Assembly (NCBI RefSeq): GCF_910592395.1
Contig: NC_088326.1
Location: 9,675,001-9,739,000 of the forward strand
DNA length: 64,000 nucleotides
Source: Lineus longissimus
Taxonomy: Eukaryota; Nemertea; Pilidiophora; Heteronemertea; Lineidae
Direction of reading: 5' to 3'
Numbering within the stretch: position 1 is the stretch's first letter; each line of letters opens with the position of its first letter. The notes under the pieces are model-generated. The model worked only from the letters and a program-made list of their open reading frames with translations, did no database searches and was not told where the DNA came from. This document shows positions 34,530 through 45,909 of the stretch, one piece after another. The translations under genes were made by a program, and so were the position numbers.

Positions 34530-37175
34530 CTGTAGTTTCATGAAAATAACACCACTTCGGAATATTCAAGGCCCGGCCTCTTCTCTCGAGTCTATTCACA
34601 AGAGGTAACCAATGAGTGACTTCGCTGGCCGTTGTGATGGCTCAGCCGAGCTGTCACGGTTACGCTAAACCACTTATTACCGCAGCCCTGTTGATTCGAA
34701 GTGTTGTGGGCCTACTGATCGATGAGTGCGCATGTGGAATGACGTAAATGGTAAGGCCAATCGCCGACCGTTTATACAGGTTGTCTCATAAAACTGAAGC
34801 ACCTTTTAAATTGTACCAAACCCCCCAAAACAAAAAAAATTCCTTATTGAAACTCTGAAGGAAAATCTACGAATGCTTGCATTAGTAAAGCAAAGTGAGA
34901 TTCAGGCAATGATAGTAGTCACGAAATTCCGAAGAAAAACGAGGAGCTCATCCTCTGTTTTTCTACAACCCTCTTTTTTGATTTAGACTCCCTAGGCCTA
35001 CGTGGGAGAAAACAGAATCGAAGTTTCTAGGATTTGTGGTTTTCTTGTGTAATTCTAGGACCTCTTAGGCCTATAAATGAAGCCCCACTGAGAGTACCCA
35101 CATTGCAGACAACCTGTGCGACAATGGATGCTGTAGAGCTGCTGAGAAAACGACGCCGGCGCTACACCGTGACAGAAAAACGTGCCTACCTGAGAGACCA
35201 GAAGGAGGCACTGGTGAACGATACGGTGCGCAGTATGAGAGAGTTTGCCGCCCACTATAACATCCCCTGTGAGACGTTTAGAAGGTGGAATCTCGAGGAC
35301 CTCGAGCAGAAGCAAGGGCATGGCCGGAAGAAGACGGTGATGGAGCCCCGTGATCCGTTATGGCCACAGGTTGAGGACCAGCTTTACCAATGGCTGCATC
35401 AGATGAGAGAGCGTCGCCTCGCAGTCTCCGTTCTCGACATTCAAGATAAGGTGTTGGTAGTGTGGCAAAGCTGGTGGAATGAGTTGGCCCAAGATGTCAG
35501 AGAAGGGATTCAGCATTGTCGCCCTCAGCTATGGGATTTCAACGCATCCATAGGCTGGGTGGAGTGCTTGATGAAGAGACGCCACGTGTCCCTACGGAAG
35601 GTGACCAAGAATACAACGACCGTCCCAGCTGATGCTGCTGCAAGGATCCAGACCTTCCGAGATGCGGTTACTGGGAGCATCGATCGTCTTGATATACAGA
35701 TGCGGTTCTTCTTTAACATGGACCAAACCTTTGTCCTGTTTGATATGAGAACCATGTACACGGCCAACACCACGGGGGAGAAGGCCATAGACGTCCTATC
35801 ATCCAGGTCCAATACCAAGCTGGGATACACCGTCACCCTCTGCATCGCAGCCTCTGGAGAAAAGTTGCCGGCGCACATCACCTTCCCCAGAAGAGGTTTC
35901 GTCCGTGTGTTTGCAGCCCTCCAAGACAACCCACAAGCAGATGTAAAGATTACCCAATCGGAAACTGGTTGGATGAGGGAGGAAACGGCGCACCACTGGT
36001 TAGATGAAGTCCTATCACCCTATGTCACCGACAACGAGACCGACCAGTTCCTGTTAATCGTCGATCATTATCGGGTCCACCGGACAGAGAACTTCCGGAC
36101 GAGAGTCCGCGACATGAGAGGCAGCCTGGATTACGTACCTGCTGGTTGCACATCCCTCGTACAACCGTTAGACGTTGCAGTCATGAAGTCCTTCAAATGT
36201 CACGTACGGCGACAATGGAAATCGTGGAAGAAGGACCACACGGACGAATGAGGAGACTGCCCTCACATCGGCCTGAGAGACGTGACCAACATCATCAGAG
36301 ATGCCTGGGATGGTGTTGATGAGGACGTTATCGTCAACTGATTTGAAGCATCGTTTCGACCAAGGCCAATCGAAGCTGGACCACATGCTATCTTGGAGGA
36401 AGAAGAGGAGACTGCCGTGGATGGACCAGAGTTCGTGAATGTAGTCGAGGAGGACATTGTGATGGACTTGAATTGACTGTGGGTGTTGTGAATGATTGTT
36501 GGTACTATTCTGAAAGCTGGACAATCTAATAATGTGTATCTTTGGCTTTGAAAAAAATTGAATCGGGATTTGCATCGTTCTTTTTTATTCCTTCACTGAT
36601 CACTTCGGACAAGACTGTACATTCAGAGGGATGTTCGGTTTTGTCTCAAGATACTGTATGTGACGGACAACTTCTCATTCTTACCAATTTCGCACTGCAA
36701 AGTATCTTTGAAAGCCCGAAGCTGGTAAGGGATGATAGGACCCGAAGACATGCTCCATTACCTCTCTTAGCAGTGCCTCACTTTGAAAGGGCAGGTCAGT
36801 CCCTAAAACCAGAAGAAGCCAATATGTCAGTTGGACTTTTTTCATGGACACCCTATACACTATCAGCCATTAGCACTGGGACACCCTTTACACTACCAAT
36901 GACGATTAGTTGAAAATGTTCTGGGACACTCAGTACAATGGCCGAAGGCACTGATCCCATTATCCCATTCATAGGAGACCTACGAATCGGTTTCAACAAC
37001 CCAAACAATAAGGATTGAACTCGAAACTGAAGTATATTGGATATGAGGCCTGGACAACCCCCTCTGGAATCCCAGCCAATGATCGGCCTTCTCAACAGCT
37101 CTGTTTGCCACCCTATGAGTCAGGGGCGGCGACACCGGCTGTTAATGAAGTGGTGTTATTTTCATGAAACTACAG
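34530..37175 (+). mobile_element. 2,646-bp pogo/Tigger-like DNA transposon
   Basis: Perfect 29-bp terminal inverted repeats begin CTGTAGTTTCATGAAAATAA (34530-34558 and 37147-37175) and are flanked by TA on each side, as expected for Tc1/mariner-pogo elements. The four other cores are uninterrupted at this point, so it inserted after core 4 formed. It encodes one transposase with premature stops. The region from 36477 to the right end shows no further gene. Confidence 0.95.
35124..36476 (+). pseudogene. pogo/Tigger-like transposase, two in-frame stops near the C-terminus
   Basis: From the likely ATG (MDAVELLRKRRRRYTVTEK) the frame has an N-terminal helix-turn-helix region (about 1-60, ending ETFRRWN), a second CENP-B-like DNA-binding segment, and a DDE_1 catalytic domain. 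The acidic triad is visible as NMDQT (first Asp), LLIVDHYRVH (second Asp) and SLVQPLDVAVMKSF (third Asp), so the catalytic residues are present. A TGA at 36249 and another at 36339 interrupt the frame, which then continues without frameshift to 36476 with family-like sequence (IIRDAWDGV). A 375-aa product truncated after the catalytic core could still be made. The in-frame open start at 35034 lacks an ATG and is probably 5' UTR. Confidence 0.9.
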
Positions 37176-37446
37176 TAGATACAAGTAATCAATTACAGAC
37201 TCATAGACGACTTCATTAGGTCTGGTTAGTCCACAATAACCTCAATTTTATCTAATCAAATGGTGCAACACGCGTGTACAACGTTCTTTGGGTATAGTTT
37301 TTAGATAAAAACATCCTCACAACAAATCATTTTCGAATAAATTTCATTTTTCTTCATAGACGATTAGCATTCTTAAATATCGTTTAGTTCAATTCCTGCC
37401 TTTCTTACCCCCAATAAAAACGGAAAGGAATAGTTTTGAAATCAGA

Positions 37447-38412
37447 ATGCATGACACGCTTCCTTTGATTGCGGTAAGATACCATGAACAGCCTGTACCA
37501 TGGACTCGATTAATTTTCTATAGAACCGATGTGACTTTTCGCCGCCATGGTCAAAGCTCGCGGGTAAAATACAATATGTCTTACTATCATGGACCAGGCA
37601 GGTATTATTTCACAATAGTCTCCAAGTAAATAATTTCGCTGCCTCTCAAGGTGTCACATGATCATTATCATGTTTGCCGTGGTGATGGAAAGATATACGA
37701 TTTTACGACAGGCAAACATATTGGGCGTCTCATAATTCCAGCAAAAGAGAAGTATATATGTTCAGCAGCATTCAGCGATGATCTGGCTACAATCGCTTAT
37801 TATACGATGCTTCATTCAAGAAAATTGTGGCGGCTGACTTTGTATAATGTACAGTGGGAATTCGAGAATAACGAATGGATATGTACAATGTTACATAATT
37901 ACACTGTCTACAACTACCTTCCTTTGGTTAGAGGAGCAAAGCTAGTCATCAGCGAACTGCAACCTTTATTTGAATATGGCGCTGCTTTTCACTTAGGATT
38001 TCCAGATTCTCTAAATCTCATGTTTTTTCCTGATATACGCATTAGAACAGCACCGCAGAAGACACTGTTAATAAAAGGCCACCCGATACATCTATGGACG
38101 AATTACAAAAGTCGAATATCCCTTTATCGTTTTGATTTAACTCAGTCATATATAAGCATTGTCGAATTCTTTTCATGTTTGTCAAGAACCAACTCGATTC
38201 TGAATGAAAAGGGCGAGTATGTGGTAATTCGCCGTAATGTTGAAATTCAAAGGTCGATGGCAGTGGATAGGAAACGATTTGTTCGACCTATGGTATGGGT
38301 TGACCAACAGTGGAGCATATGTCAAATATACTATCACACGTCTGATGGGCACCATGTGTATAAGGGAATGAATGTCTACAGTAGAACCGGTAATTTGGAG
38401 GGTAAAGCATAG
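37447..38412 (+). pseudogene. Gene B4, nonsense-mutated copy
   Basis: It is collinear with the other B genes, but a TAC codon of the other copies is TAA at 37627-37629, ending the product at 60 aa. The remaining frame stays open from 37630 to 38412 with all anchors intact. A 6-bp in-frame deletion removes two codons near 38062. The stop lies close to the transposon, which separates this gene from A4 by 3.2 kb. Loss of function looks recent because little else has decayed. Confidence 0.9.
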
Positions 38413-38649
38413 ATCACGTTAGTTCACTAAAGGCACCGCAAAATATTCACGTTAAATCCGACTACCAACCTTGCCAACTAAACCTTCGAATCTCCATGAA
38501 GTTCAAATAAGGATCCAGTTCATGTAAATGTGTGGATTTATTGGACCTCTCAAAGTTGATCGAGTGCTGATGCATTCGCCATAACACGCTAAGCTGGACG
38601 TTGATTGTTCATCTTTTATTAATCTGTATATTAATATATACTTTATTCT

Positions 38650-39273
38650 CGATTTTAAACGAACAATTCAGCATGTGGTATGTCCAGCCCCTTTTCAACA
38701 ATGAGGCGGTCATAATTTAGCATTGGTATAAAGCTTGGGCCAATCCGGAGCATAGGCCCGCAGTGTGTAATCTTATCTTTGCCGCTCATTGAAAAAAATG
38801 GTGTCGATTACCAGTATGATAACCAACCGGTTACGTCAAATCTATCAATTAATTGGTAAACTAGCCAATCAAGACAGAATTCGCGCTTGAAGACATGCCT
38901 CCATTCATGAATGTGGCTATGCAGTATTGTGATCGTGGTTTGGGGCATGGCCAACGGATGACTGGTCGTTTAAAACCGAGAATAAAGTATACACAGTAAG
39001 TTCACAGTTTATCGGTGGTGAAGGAAAATATTTCAAAGTCAAAAAGTAGGCCCACAAAGGGAGGCCTAGAATGGCAAAACTAGTCAGATCACATCTATTA
39101 CATAGGCCTTGCTTCTTTTCGGGCCAATGCACTTATCACAAAGTCAGTGATCAATACTGCAGTGGTGCCCGAAATTCATATACCATAAACTGGAATTATA
39201 GCCGTTTGGGACAGAGGTGTGAAATGCACTCTCTGGGGCGTCCATTTGACAAACCTACAAATGATTAAGCACT
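38650..39273. repeat. Spacer remnant matching about 8735-9341, ends at a sharp junction
   Basis: It matches the core 1 and core 3 spacers up to ATGATTAAGCACT (39261-39273). Beyond this the sequence is unrelated to the repeat and enters the virus-like fragment. No gene is seen. Confidence 0.85.
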
Positions 39274-39718
39274 TCAGTGTTTTCTCATCGCTGGTTTCAA
39301 CGGTAACATCGGCTTCTGCCACACCTGATCTCAACTTTCTAAGATTTTCTGACTGAATACCTTGAAAAACCCTGTCGTTCCGTTCCTCCTGTGTTAACCA
39401 CAAATCTTTAAAAGTCGAATAATGACTGTAATCATTGAGATCAAATATCTGTTCCGTTCCCCACTTAATTACCATTTTGGATAACAGGTTTCTGCCGAGA
39501 TTGTTAACCACACTGTTCTTTGAATCACCAGAAATGGTGACATCAGCTGACAGAAAAAGAGATCTGGGCACAAAGTACGTATTTTCTCTTAAAGCAGGTA
39601 TTCTAATGTACAATGTTTCTTTTGGATTAGCAGAAGACGGATTGTGTGTGATAATGTGATGATTTCTCTCGGCCTTTAATCCGAGTGGAATCTTATGACT
39701 CCTTTCAGTGTTGAGAAG
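39274..39718 (-). pseudogene. Truncated capsid-like protein of a virus-derived or Polinton-like element
   Basis: A minus-strand frame runs from a stop at 39719-39721 to the repeat junction and then into unrelated core sequence. It contains ETLYIRIPALREN, then VVNNLGRNLLSKMV and a FKDLWLTQEERND...GIQSENL segment. I associate these blocks with a capsid-like or structural protein carried by virus-derived elements of invertebrate genomes; this is from memory and unverified. There is no ATG at the start of the conserved region, and the C-terminal part is cut off at 39273, so it is a fragment of about 150 codons. Confidence 0.55.
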
Positions 39719-39812
39719 TCATCCAGTTGTCATTCTATTTAATTTACATCAAATTGATTTAATTTTACTTGAAAAATCAATCAATCATTGATTTTACTTA
39801 GCAGCTTTAATT

Positions 39813-41471
39813 TTACTTAGCAGCTTTAACAGCTTTAACACCTTCTATCAAGCCATATATTATGGAGCTAACAACAACAATCACTAGAATGACTGGATGT
39901 TCGGCCATGAACCCAACAACTGCACCAATTGTTTTCAGGAGAAATGATACGATAGAACCGATGATTCCCGGTAAAGCTGCAGCTGATTTCTTGGCTAGTT
40001 CTTTTAGCCATTCAGCAAACTTCTTTATTCCTTCTTTCACTTTATCTGGAATTGATGATGGTTTATCCGGGCTTGGTGGGGTTGGACTTGGAGGTCCTGG
40101 TTTAGGTACAGCTTTCAAAGCATTACTGATACCAAGACCTATGCTAAGACCTAAAGTGGTAATTATCATAATCACTGCAGTTACTATTGCAGTGATTGTA
40201 AGGCCTTCAACCTTAAAAAGTAACTTGATTCTGTCCCCGAGTGAAATCTGTGAATCTGGTTTCTTCAAGACATCAGTGATCAAACGTTTTAGTCTTTTCG
40301 AACTACTTTCAGCTTCTCTGTCTAATTCAAATACCTTGGCACGTTCACTATTCAGTTCCTCTTCCACTCTATCTATTTCTATTCTTAGCTCGTCCTTTTC
40401 TCTTTTTAGCTTTTCCTTTTCGTCTAAATGATCTTCTCCAGAGTTAATTAAGTCTCTTCTTAGATCTTCATTTGTTTCTTCTAGGGTAGCATTGTGTCTT
40501 TTTAGATTGTTAAGTTCTTCTTCTAGGTTAGCATAGTCTATTTTTAGATTGTTAAGTTCTTCTTCTAGGTTAACTATTTTCATATTACTCATATCTCTCT
40601 GCATCTTAACTGTAGCATGATCATCCCCACTGTGTAATAACCCTCTACGTTCTCTCAAAGCGTTATCTGTAAAACCTAATTCACCTAATTCTTCATCAGT
40701 AGCATCTATGATTTTATCTATGGGTTTAGGTGAATTGACAATCTCATTAATTAATCTATCTGTTTGAGGGGGTACAGATTTAGGTCCCCCTCTTGGTGGA
40801 ATTGCCCCTGGTGGGTCTGATGGATAACCTTCCATGCTAGTCATTGGAATTGCCTCTGTTGGCCTTGATTCTGGGTCAGGTTCAATCATACCTTTTAAAT
40901 AATTAACAAAATTAGTACCATATTTCATTAAAGTTGATTCAGAATAGAAGCTTCCATTATCCCTAGTTAATTGAATACCATAAAGTCTCCTCTCATCTGG
41001 AAGTATTTCATATTTCTAATGTTGAAATTGGGTGCCTGTAAGTTTCATCCAATTAAGTTCATCTTGTGTCGGAATGTAGCGCAGACCTTTTGAATAAACC
41101 CTAATGCGTGGTGCAAGATTACTCAGTTTATTCTTGTCATATTTCCATTCTGTTCCTTTCAATGCATTATCAAGTTTATCCTCTACTGCAGCGTAATTGA
41201 ACTCCTTTCACATCAATTCAGGGACAATACTTCTTGGCCTACCTGGGTCTGGTATTTCTGGTCTTGGCCTACCTGGGTCTGGTATTTCTGGTCTTGTTGG
41301 TGGAGTGAATTCATTACCTGGGGTTAATTTACTAGTACCTGGGGTTAAGTAATTTATGGGATCATCAGGTACTGGGGTAATGAGTGATGTTTCAGCAGTT
41401 CTACTGGTTGCTTCTAAAATGCGATAATTCTCTAACTCATCCATTGAGATATCTTCTCCTCCTTTAGCCAT
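39813..41471 (-). pseudogene. Coiled-coil plus membrane protein of the virus-like element, two in-frame stops
   Basis: One minus-strand frame spans 41471 to 39813, interrupted by TGA at 41208-41210 and TAG at 41016-41018, with no frameshift. The order is a Pro-rich N-terminus with two copies of RPEIPDPG, a conserved middle, a long coiled coil (LEEELNNLK repeats, then ERAKVFELDREAE), a conserved LGDRIKLLFKVEGLTITAI segment leading into a hydrophobic helix, a Pro-rich linker, and two C-terminal hydrophobic segments ending in VKAVKAAK. The last stretch (40928-39813, 371 aa) is open by itself. The start ATG abuts the TAA of the upstream gene, a compact arrangement typical of viruses and virus-like elements. 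The role is unknown; a virion or membrane-associated structural protein is a guess. Confidence 0.65.
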
Positions 41472-42833
41472 TTACTTTACAGTAATAAGAATTAAACTGC
41501 CAACAACAGCATAGAGTAAAAACTTGATTGTTTCATGGGTATCATCAGTCTTACTGGACACAGCAGGCCTACCGGTTGCGTCAGTCTTACTGTTTTCAGC
41601 AGTTTTACTTGTTACAGCAGTCTTACTTGTCACATCAGTCTTCACATATTTTGGTGTGGTAGTGATATTAGCCTTAACCCTTATCTTCTTAGAAGTTTGA
41701 CCTTGCATCAATGGAGGAGGCAAGGTCTTTTCATTGTTAATGTTATTATTACCAGGCTTCAAGTGTTTAGTTGCTATCAGGATATCGTTGTTGTAATTCT
41801 CGATCTTACCGATCTTGAGTACCATGTCAGACCCTATGATGTACAGGTCTGGGGCAATTACATAGTCTAATCGTGTGTGAGTGTCCGACAGTGCTTTCTG
41901 GTATCTAGCAATTGAGGTAGGGATATCAACATGCTGTTCAATTGAATCACTTAGCAGCTTGATGAATTCCTTATGTGCGTCTAACTCTGTTCATGGCTGT
42001 CCAGTAATCGGGGTTCTAGTGAAGGCCTGTGATCCCAGTATGCAGTAAACATATGTTCTGATTGAATCATTCAATATTTCTATCCCTGGATTCGAGAAAC
42101 CTGAGGACTTAAGAGTCATGAATTGTTGATACGTTTGGCATGGTTTCTGTTCTATCACATCAAATACATTCTTGTGTCTCCTGACATGATCCTTGATGAA
42201 GATATCTGGGTATTTGAAATTAGACATCCCAGCGTCCCAATCAGATTTAAACATTGGTGGCATTCTATTCTCGTGAACTTGCATTAAAAAGAAATTGATT
42301 TTCGAATCATTGATGTAGTAGCCAGGATCAATTATGTTTGGGTTGTAATCCGGTACACTCCAGGAAGTCCACCCCTCATTACTTTCAAACACTGAAAAAT
42401 CATACTCGTCTTTTAAGCCAAACTCACTTAGTAACTCGCCTAGTTTCCTACGGTTAATGTTATTGTTTGTTTCATTGAAATTGCTTTCTCCCAAAATGGG
42501 GATATCAAGGTTCTTCATAATTTTTCTGATTTGATAGTAAGTGTGGAATCTGTAAAATGATCTGATCATTTGATTGCTGCTGTTCAGATGCTCTAGTGAA
42601 ATGCCACATCCAGTTGTCGCGAACCAGACGGCCATGTTAAACTGATTCTGGTAGAACGCCAGTGGGTTTTTTTCAAGTCTAAGACAATCATCTCTGTTTT
42701 TCAATTTTAAAAACCCTGGCGTGATATCACTCTCTTGTCCTTTGAAAAAGCTGTTAGCGGTAACATAGGCATCAAAGTGATAAAAGTCAAATGTAATGTT
42801 ATCCTTATGCTTAGTTGCCAATGGGTAATACAT
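41472..42833 (-). pseudogene. Conserved unknown protein of the virus-like element, one in-frame TGA
   Basis: The frame opens at ATG 42833 directly after a TAA. It reads through 280 codons (LATKHKDNITFDFYHFD, then NPLAFYQNQFNMAVWFATTG, later IRTYVYCILGSQA) to TGA at 41991-41993. The same frame then continues without frameshift to TAA at 41472, with VIAPDLYIIGSDMV, a Thr/Ser-rich linker of TSKTA-type repeats, and a C-terminal membrane segment (FLLYAVVGSLILI). I recall similar proteins of unknown function in invertebrate genomes and take this as one gene with a single nonsense change. The next gene starts exactly at its stop. Confidence 0.65.
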
Positions 42834-42955
42834 TTATCTTACTGGATTTTCCCTGAATCTTACTTGAATTTCCCTTCGCGGTTAGGCCAAAAGTTATCAG
42901 ATGGTGAAGGCAACATATGAAGACGGGTTTTAGTTGTGGATAATGGAGCGGGTGT

Positions 42956-43021
42956 AAACTTATCACGCCGTGATAAGTTTTTATCCCACTGGGATAAGTT
43001 TTGCGGTCACTGGGATAAGTA
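42956..43021. promoter_or_regulatory. Clustered perfect palindromes upstream of the virus-like genes
   Basis: A palindrome with 12-bp arms (AAACTTATCACG and its complement, 1-nt centre, 42956-42980) is followed by one with 8-bp arms (TTATCCCA/TGGGATAA) and a third, half copy CACTGGGATAAGT. The cluster sits about 125 bp upstream of the 42833 start and could be the promoter, operator or replication origin of the element, or part of its terminus. Confidence 0.45.
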
Positions 43022-44777
43022 AGTGATAGGGAACCTTGTCGTTTTATCCATGTTACGTATTTTGGTAAGTTTGGTAGGTTTTGGGAAAAAACCAAAGACC
43101 CCCTGTGTTTACAGAAATTATCCATGTTGGGTTTTTGGTAGTGTTTGTAGTGTAAAACTTAGTTTTCTTGCCAAATTTACATGAATAATGATGAAGGGTG
43201 AAGTTTTTTGCCCACGTTTCCAGGATTAGTCGTAGATAGTCGTACATGGGGTTCCCTATTACTCCTGATGGGCTGTTCATCGATTAGAACGGATACAGGG
43301 CTTTTCAAAACCGGGACGTCCCCGGTTCCAGAGGAGTTCCTACTTGTGATAGTCTGATGTGAATGGATTTGCCATCTTGTGAGATTCCATGGCACATGGT
43401 GACATATTTGTTTATTTTGTTTTTCACATTATGATATTCAGACCATTCTAGATCGTATTATGACACAACAATTAAATGGCTACTGAAAAAAGACCCATGA
43501 GTGTTACAAGCGCCAATTCGGAAACCCATCTCAAGATTTAACATATACGCCAAACAAAAACAAACAATTGCTGCCAGTATTTACACTAGGTGTATCGTGT
43601 GTTCCATTCATTGTCATATTCATACTCAACTTGTACATGGTGTTTTATGTTTATTGATCATGATTCGGCCTTTAGTATTGTTTCCAGATCATAAAACGGA
43701 TAGTATTCAATGCAGGTCGATTTTTGCTACAGAATGATTGAACATTTTAAATCCATATAAAATACAAACGTTTCAAGTTTGAATTAGTTCAGCACAGCTT
43801 ACAGGCTCTCACACGGAGTTTACCAAAATTGAGATACTAACGGACCCCTTATAATAGTTTGCCAATCAATCCAAAATTGACTCATTTCCATTATTTTTCT
43901 GAGTGAAGGCTGAATACTCATGTGGTACGGGTACAGTATGATAAAGGGCCTCCATTCGTAATATACGTACATGTTATCACGATAAAGGACTTTCATAGAA
44001 TAAGATATTTACGCGGAGGAACGAAGACCTCACATGCGGGTAGTCATTACGATGAGGATCTGGTGAATTCAGTGATAAATGGGTTGGACTCCGTCAGCTC
44101 ATGAGCAGATATATAAGTTGTGTTAGGTTTCAGCCATCCTGAAGAAGTTAAGGGTTTATGTTCACTTCTCCGGCCCCGTACATCAACCCGTGAGACATTT
44201 CCTCTCATTTTCTGAAGTACGGAGATGTGCATCACCTTCAAGTCAGTATGCGCGATTTTACTGTCATCCTCGATTTTCATGATTTGTGTGAATAGAATGA
44301 GCGCTTAGAAATCTCATAATCGAAGTTGAAGTGCGCACCTCGAAGACGACAGTGCCTTTCCCTGTCGGCAATTGAGAAATAACAACCAATGGAAATGCGA
44401 GTTTGAATATCGATGCCATAGCGTTGTTTAAATGCTAGCGACCCTCTGATTGGGCGAAATTGGTTTTGCGCCATAACTGCTGCTACTTATCATTACATTT
44501 CTTTACCCCAGCACCAATAATATACCAAGTATTGCTTATATTGTAGAAACACGTGGACTTCAATAGGAGTTAGATTTTTAAAAGAGGCTGGTGTTGCATA
44601 CGAGTACGTAGTTCACAGTATAAAACACTAGATCACATACCGTACGTCGATGTTCTTATATTTCAATATACTTACCATCCATGAAGAAATTACCAGTGTC
44701 GTGGTGTCGATCAAGGTGAACGACAAGCAACCATATCTCATCAAGGTTTTTAATGCATCTAGGCTAACCCTACAACT
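43022..44777. other. Single-copy DNA, no gene recognised; right end of the virus-like element not located
   Basis: A few minus-strand ORFs of 65-105 codons (42811-43395, 44047-44474) show no domain signal. I could not find a terminal inverted repeat marking the right end of the element. The remainder is plain AT-rich sequence. Confidence 0.4.
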
Positions 44778-44828
44778 ATGTCAAAGTATCCACTGCTTTC
44801 AATTGTGCTGGGTCTGGGACTTCTGGCA
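44778..44828 (+). CDS. LamG/PAN gene, exon 1 (signal peptide)
   Basis: ATG followed by MSKYPLLSIVLGLGLLA, a clear signal peptide, up to a donor GCA|GTGAGT in phase 0. A second donor, AAAC|GTAAGT at 44866, is not chosen because it puts the next exon out of frame with a stop. The exon suggests a secreted protein encoded by the downstream LamG and PAN-like exons. Confidence 0.5.
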
Positions 44829-45057
44829 GTGAGTAAAATATTGGTTAACTCGCTAAGCTTGAAACGTAAGTATGACGTTAATAAAATCATTTGTAGACTG
44901 TGCTCAGAACTTCGAACAACGGTCTTATCACTGGAAGCTTACCGCTATGGTATTATTGCGCATGTATTTTGAACCATTCGCTCGTAAATATCTAAACAAT
45001 ACACTATCATTCTGTTGATATCGAATTAGATAAACAAAATTAACTATGATATTGTAG

Positions 45058-45150
45058 GACAGCATGGCTCAATTTCATATTTTGTCAGAGTTTTCTACTC
45101 TAACGCCTAAATTTGCGCAGATGAATATCGGCACTTTTTGGAGCAGATCA
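45058..45150 (+). CDS. LamG/PAN gene, exon 2 (tentative)
   Basis: The exon is bounded by TTGTAG|GAC and TCA|GTAAGT. It has 31 codons, phase 0 at both ends, and reads in frame from exon 1 (DSMAQFHILSEF...FWSRS). It has no recognised domain. The matching phases and strong donor are the support. Confidence 0.4.
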
Positions 45151-45619
45151 GTAAGTGCAACTTGGCATGTTCTACTGATCATGAATGACCGTGGAGAACT
45201 CGAACGCATAATAGCGATTGCGAGTTTTATAGCTGCGATGTGCATATTGTAATCGCTGTAAAGTGTGATCGATGAAAAAGGACTTTTCTACAGTTGGAAA
45301 TCTTTCTCAGTGGGATCTCTGATAGAATCAAACAGTTTTGACATTTGTTGGACGTTTCAGCGGTGACAGATACCTGTAGCAGTTTTAGAGGTGACTATGT
45401 ATTCTGTAGCTTCGTTTACAGGGTATTTGAGATGGTCCCTAACCAGATATTTTTATTTTGCTGGAGTTTTCGCGTATTGCTCCCGAAACGCATATACATG
45501 TACGCTAAAGGGGTACGCCGTTCGTAATGACTTGTGGTCCAGTTAAATAGAAATCCACTAATACACAATGCCGTAGCGCGGTTATTATGAATACAAATTT
45601 GTTTAAACTTGGTATTCAT

Positions 45620-45828
45620 AGTCAGTCTACACAACGGCAATGTTGAAATTTATATTAAAGGCATATTTCTGCAATTGGAAAACTTTAGATTCAATTACAA
45701 ATTCAAAAATTTTAACGAATGGCGTAGGCCCTTAAAGCATATTCCATTGTTCAACATCGTTCACGTTGGGGTTTCGGTGGTTTTGCAAAATCTTCCTAAT
45801 ATGTGCAGCCGACGTGACTTGGAATTTT
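45620..45828 (+). pseudogene. Possible degenerate LamG-like exon fragment
   Basis: VSLHNGNVEIYIKGIFLQLENFRFNYKFKNFNEW resembles, in spacing and residues, the core of the LamG exon 1.1 kb downstream (TLMNGNMYIQV...FNYEFGLICDKWHQL). It then ends in a stop without a proper second half. It may be a decayed duplicate exon. The similarity is limited. Confidence 0.3.
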
Positions 45829-45909
45829 GATGGCAAATCTCGAGATTTAAGGTTAGTACATGGTGGGATTCAGCAAGCCGCCGAGTGATATATGTTGGCG
45901 TTGATTACC

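Larger units (their letters stand above)
30246..38632 (+). repeat. Tandem duplication core, copy 4 (gene A4, pseudo-B4), split by a transposon
   Basis: This core is interrupted between genes A and B by the transposon at 34530-37175. The leader (30246-32369) is slightly more diverged than in the other cores. There is no minisatellite: after gene B the sequence jumps from the position equivalent to about 7880 to that equivalent to about 8735. Confidence 0.95.

Noticed and set aside
35525-35929. Antisense ORFs across the transposase
   Set aside because: The plus-strand frame carries the DDE motifs; the others are shadows.
39862-40431. 189-aa plus-strand ORF opposite the virus-like coiled-coil gene
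   Set aside because: It is Ser/Leu-rich antisense shadow of the coiled coil. The minus frame has the recognisable features.
44778-44866. Alternative donor AAAC|GTAAGT for the LamG gene first exon
   Set aside because: It would put the next exon in a frame with an early stop. The GTGAGT donor at 44829 keeps the frame open.
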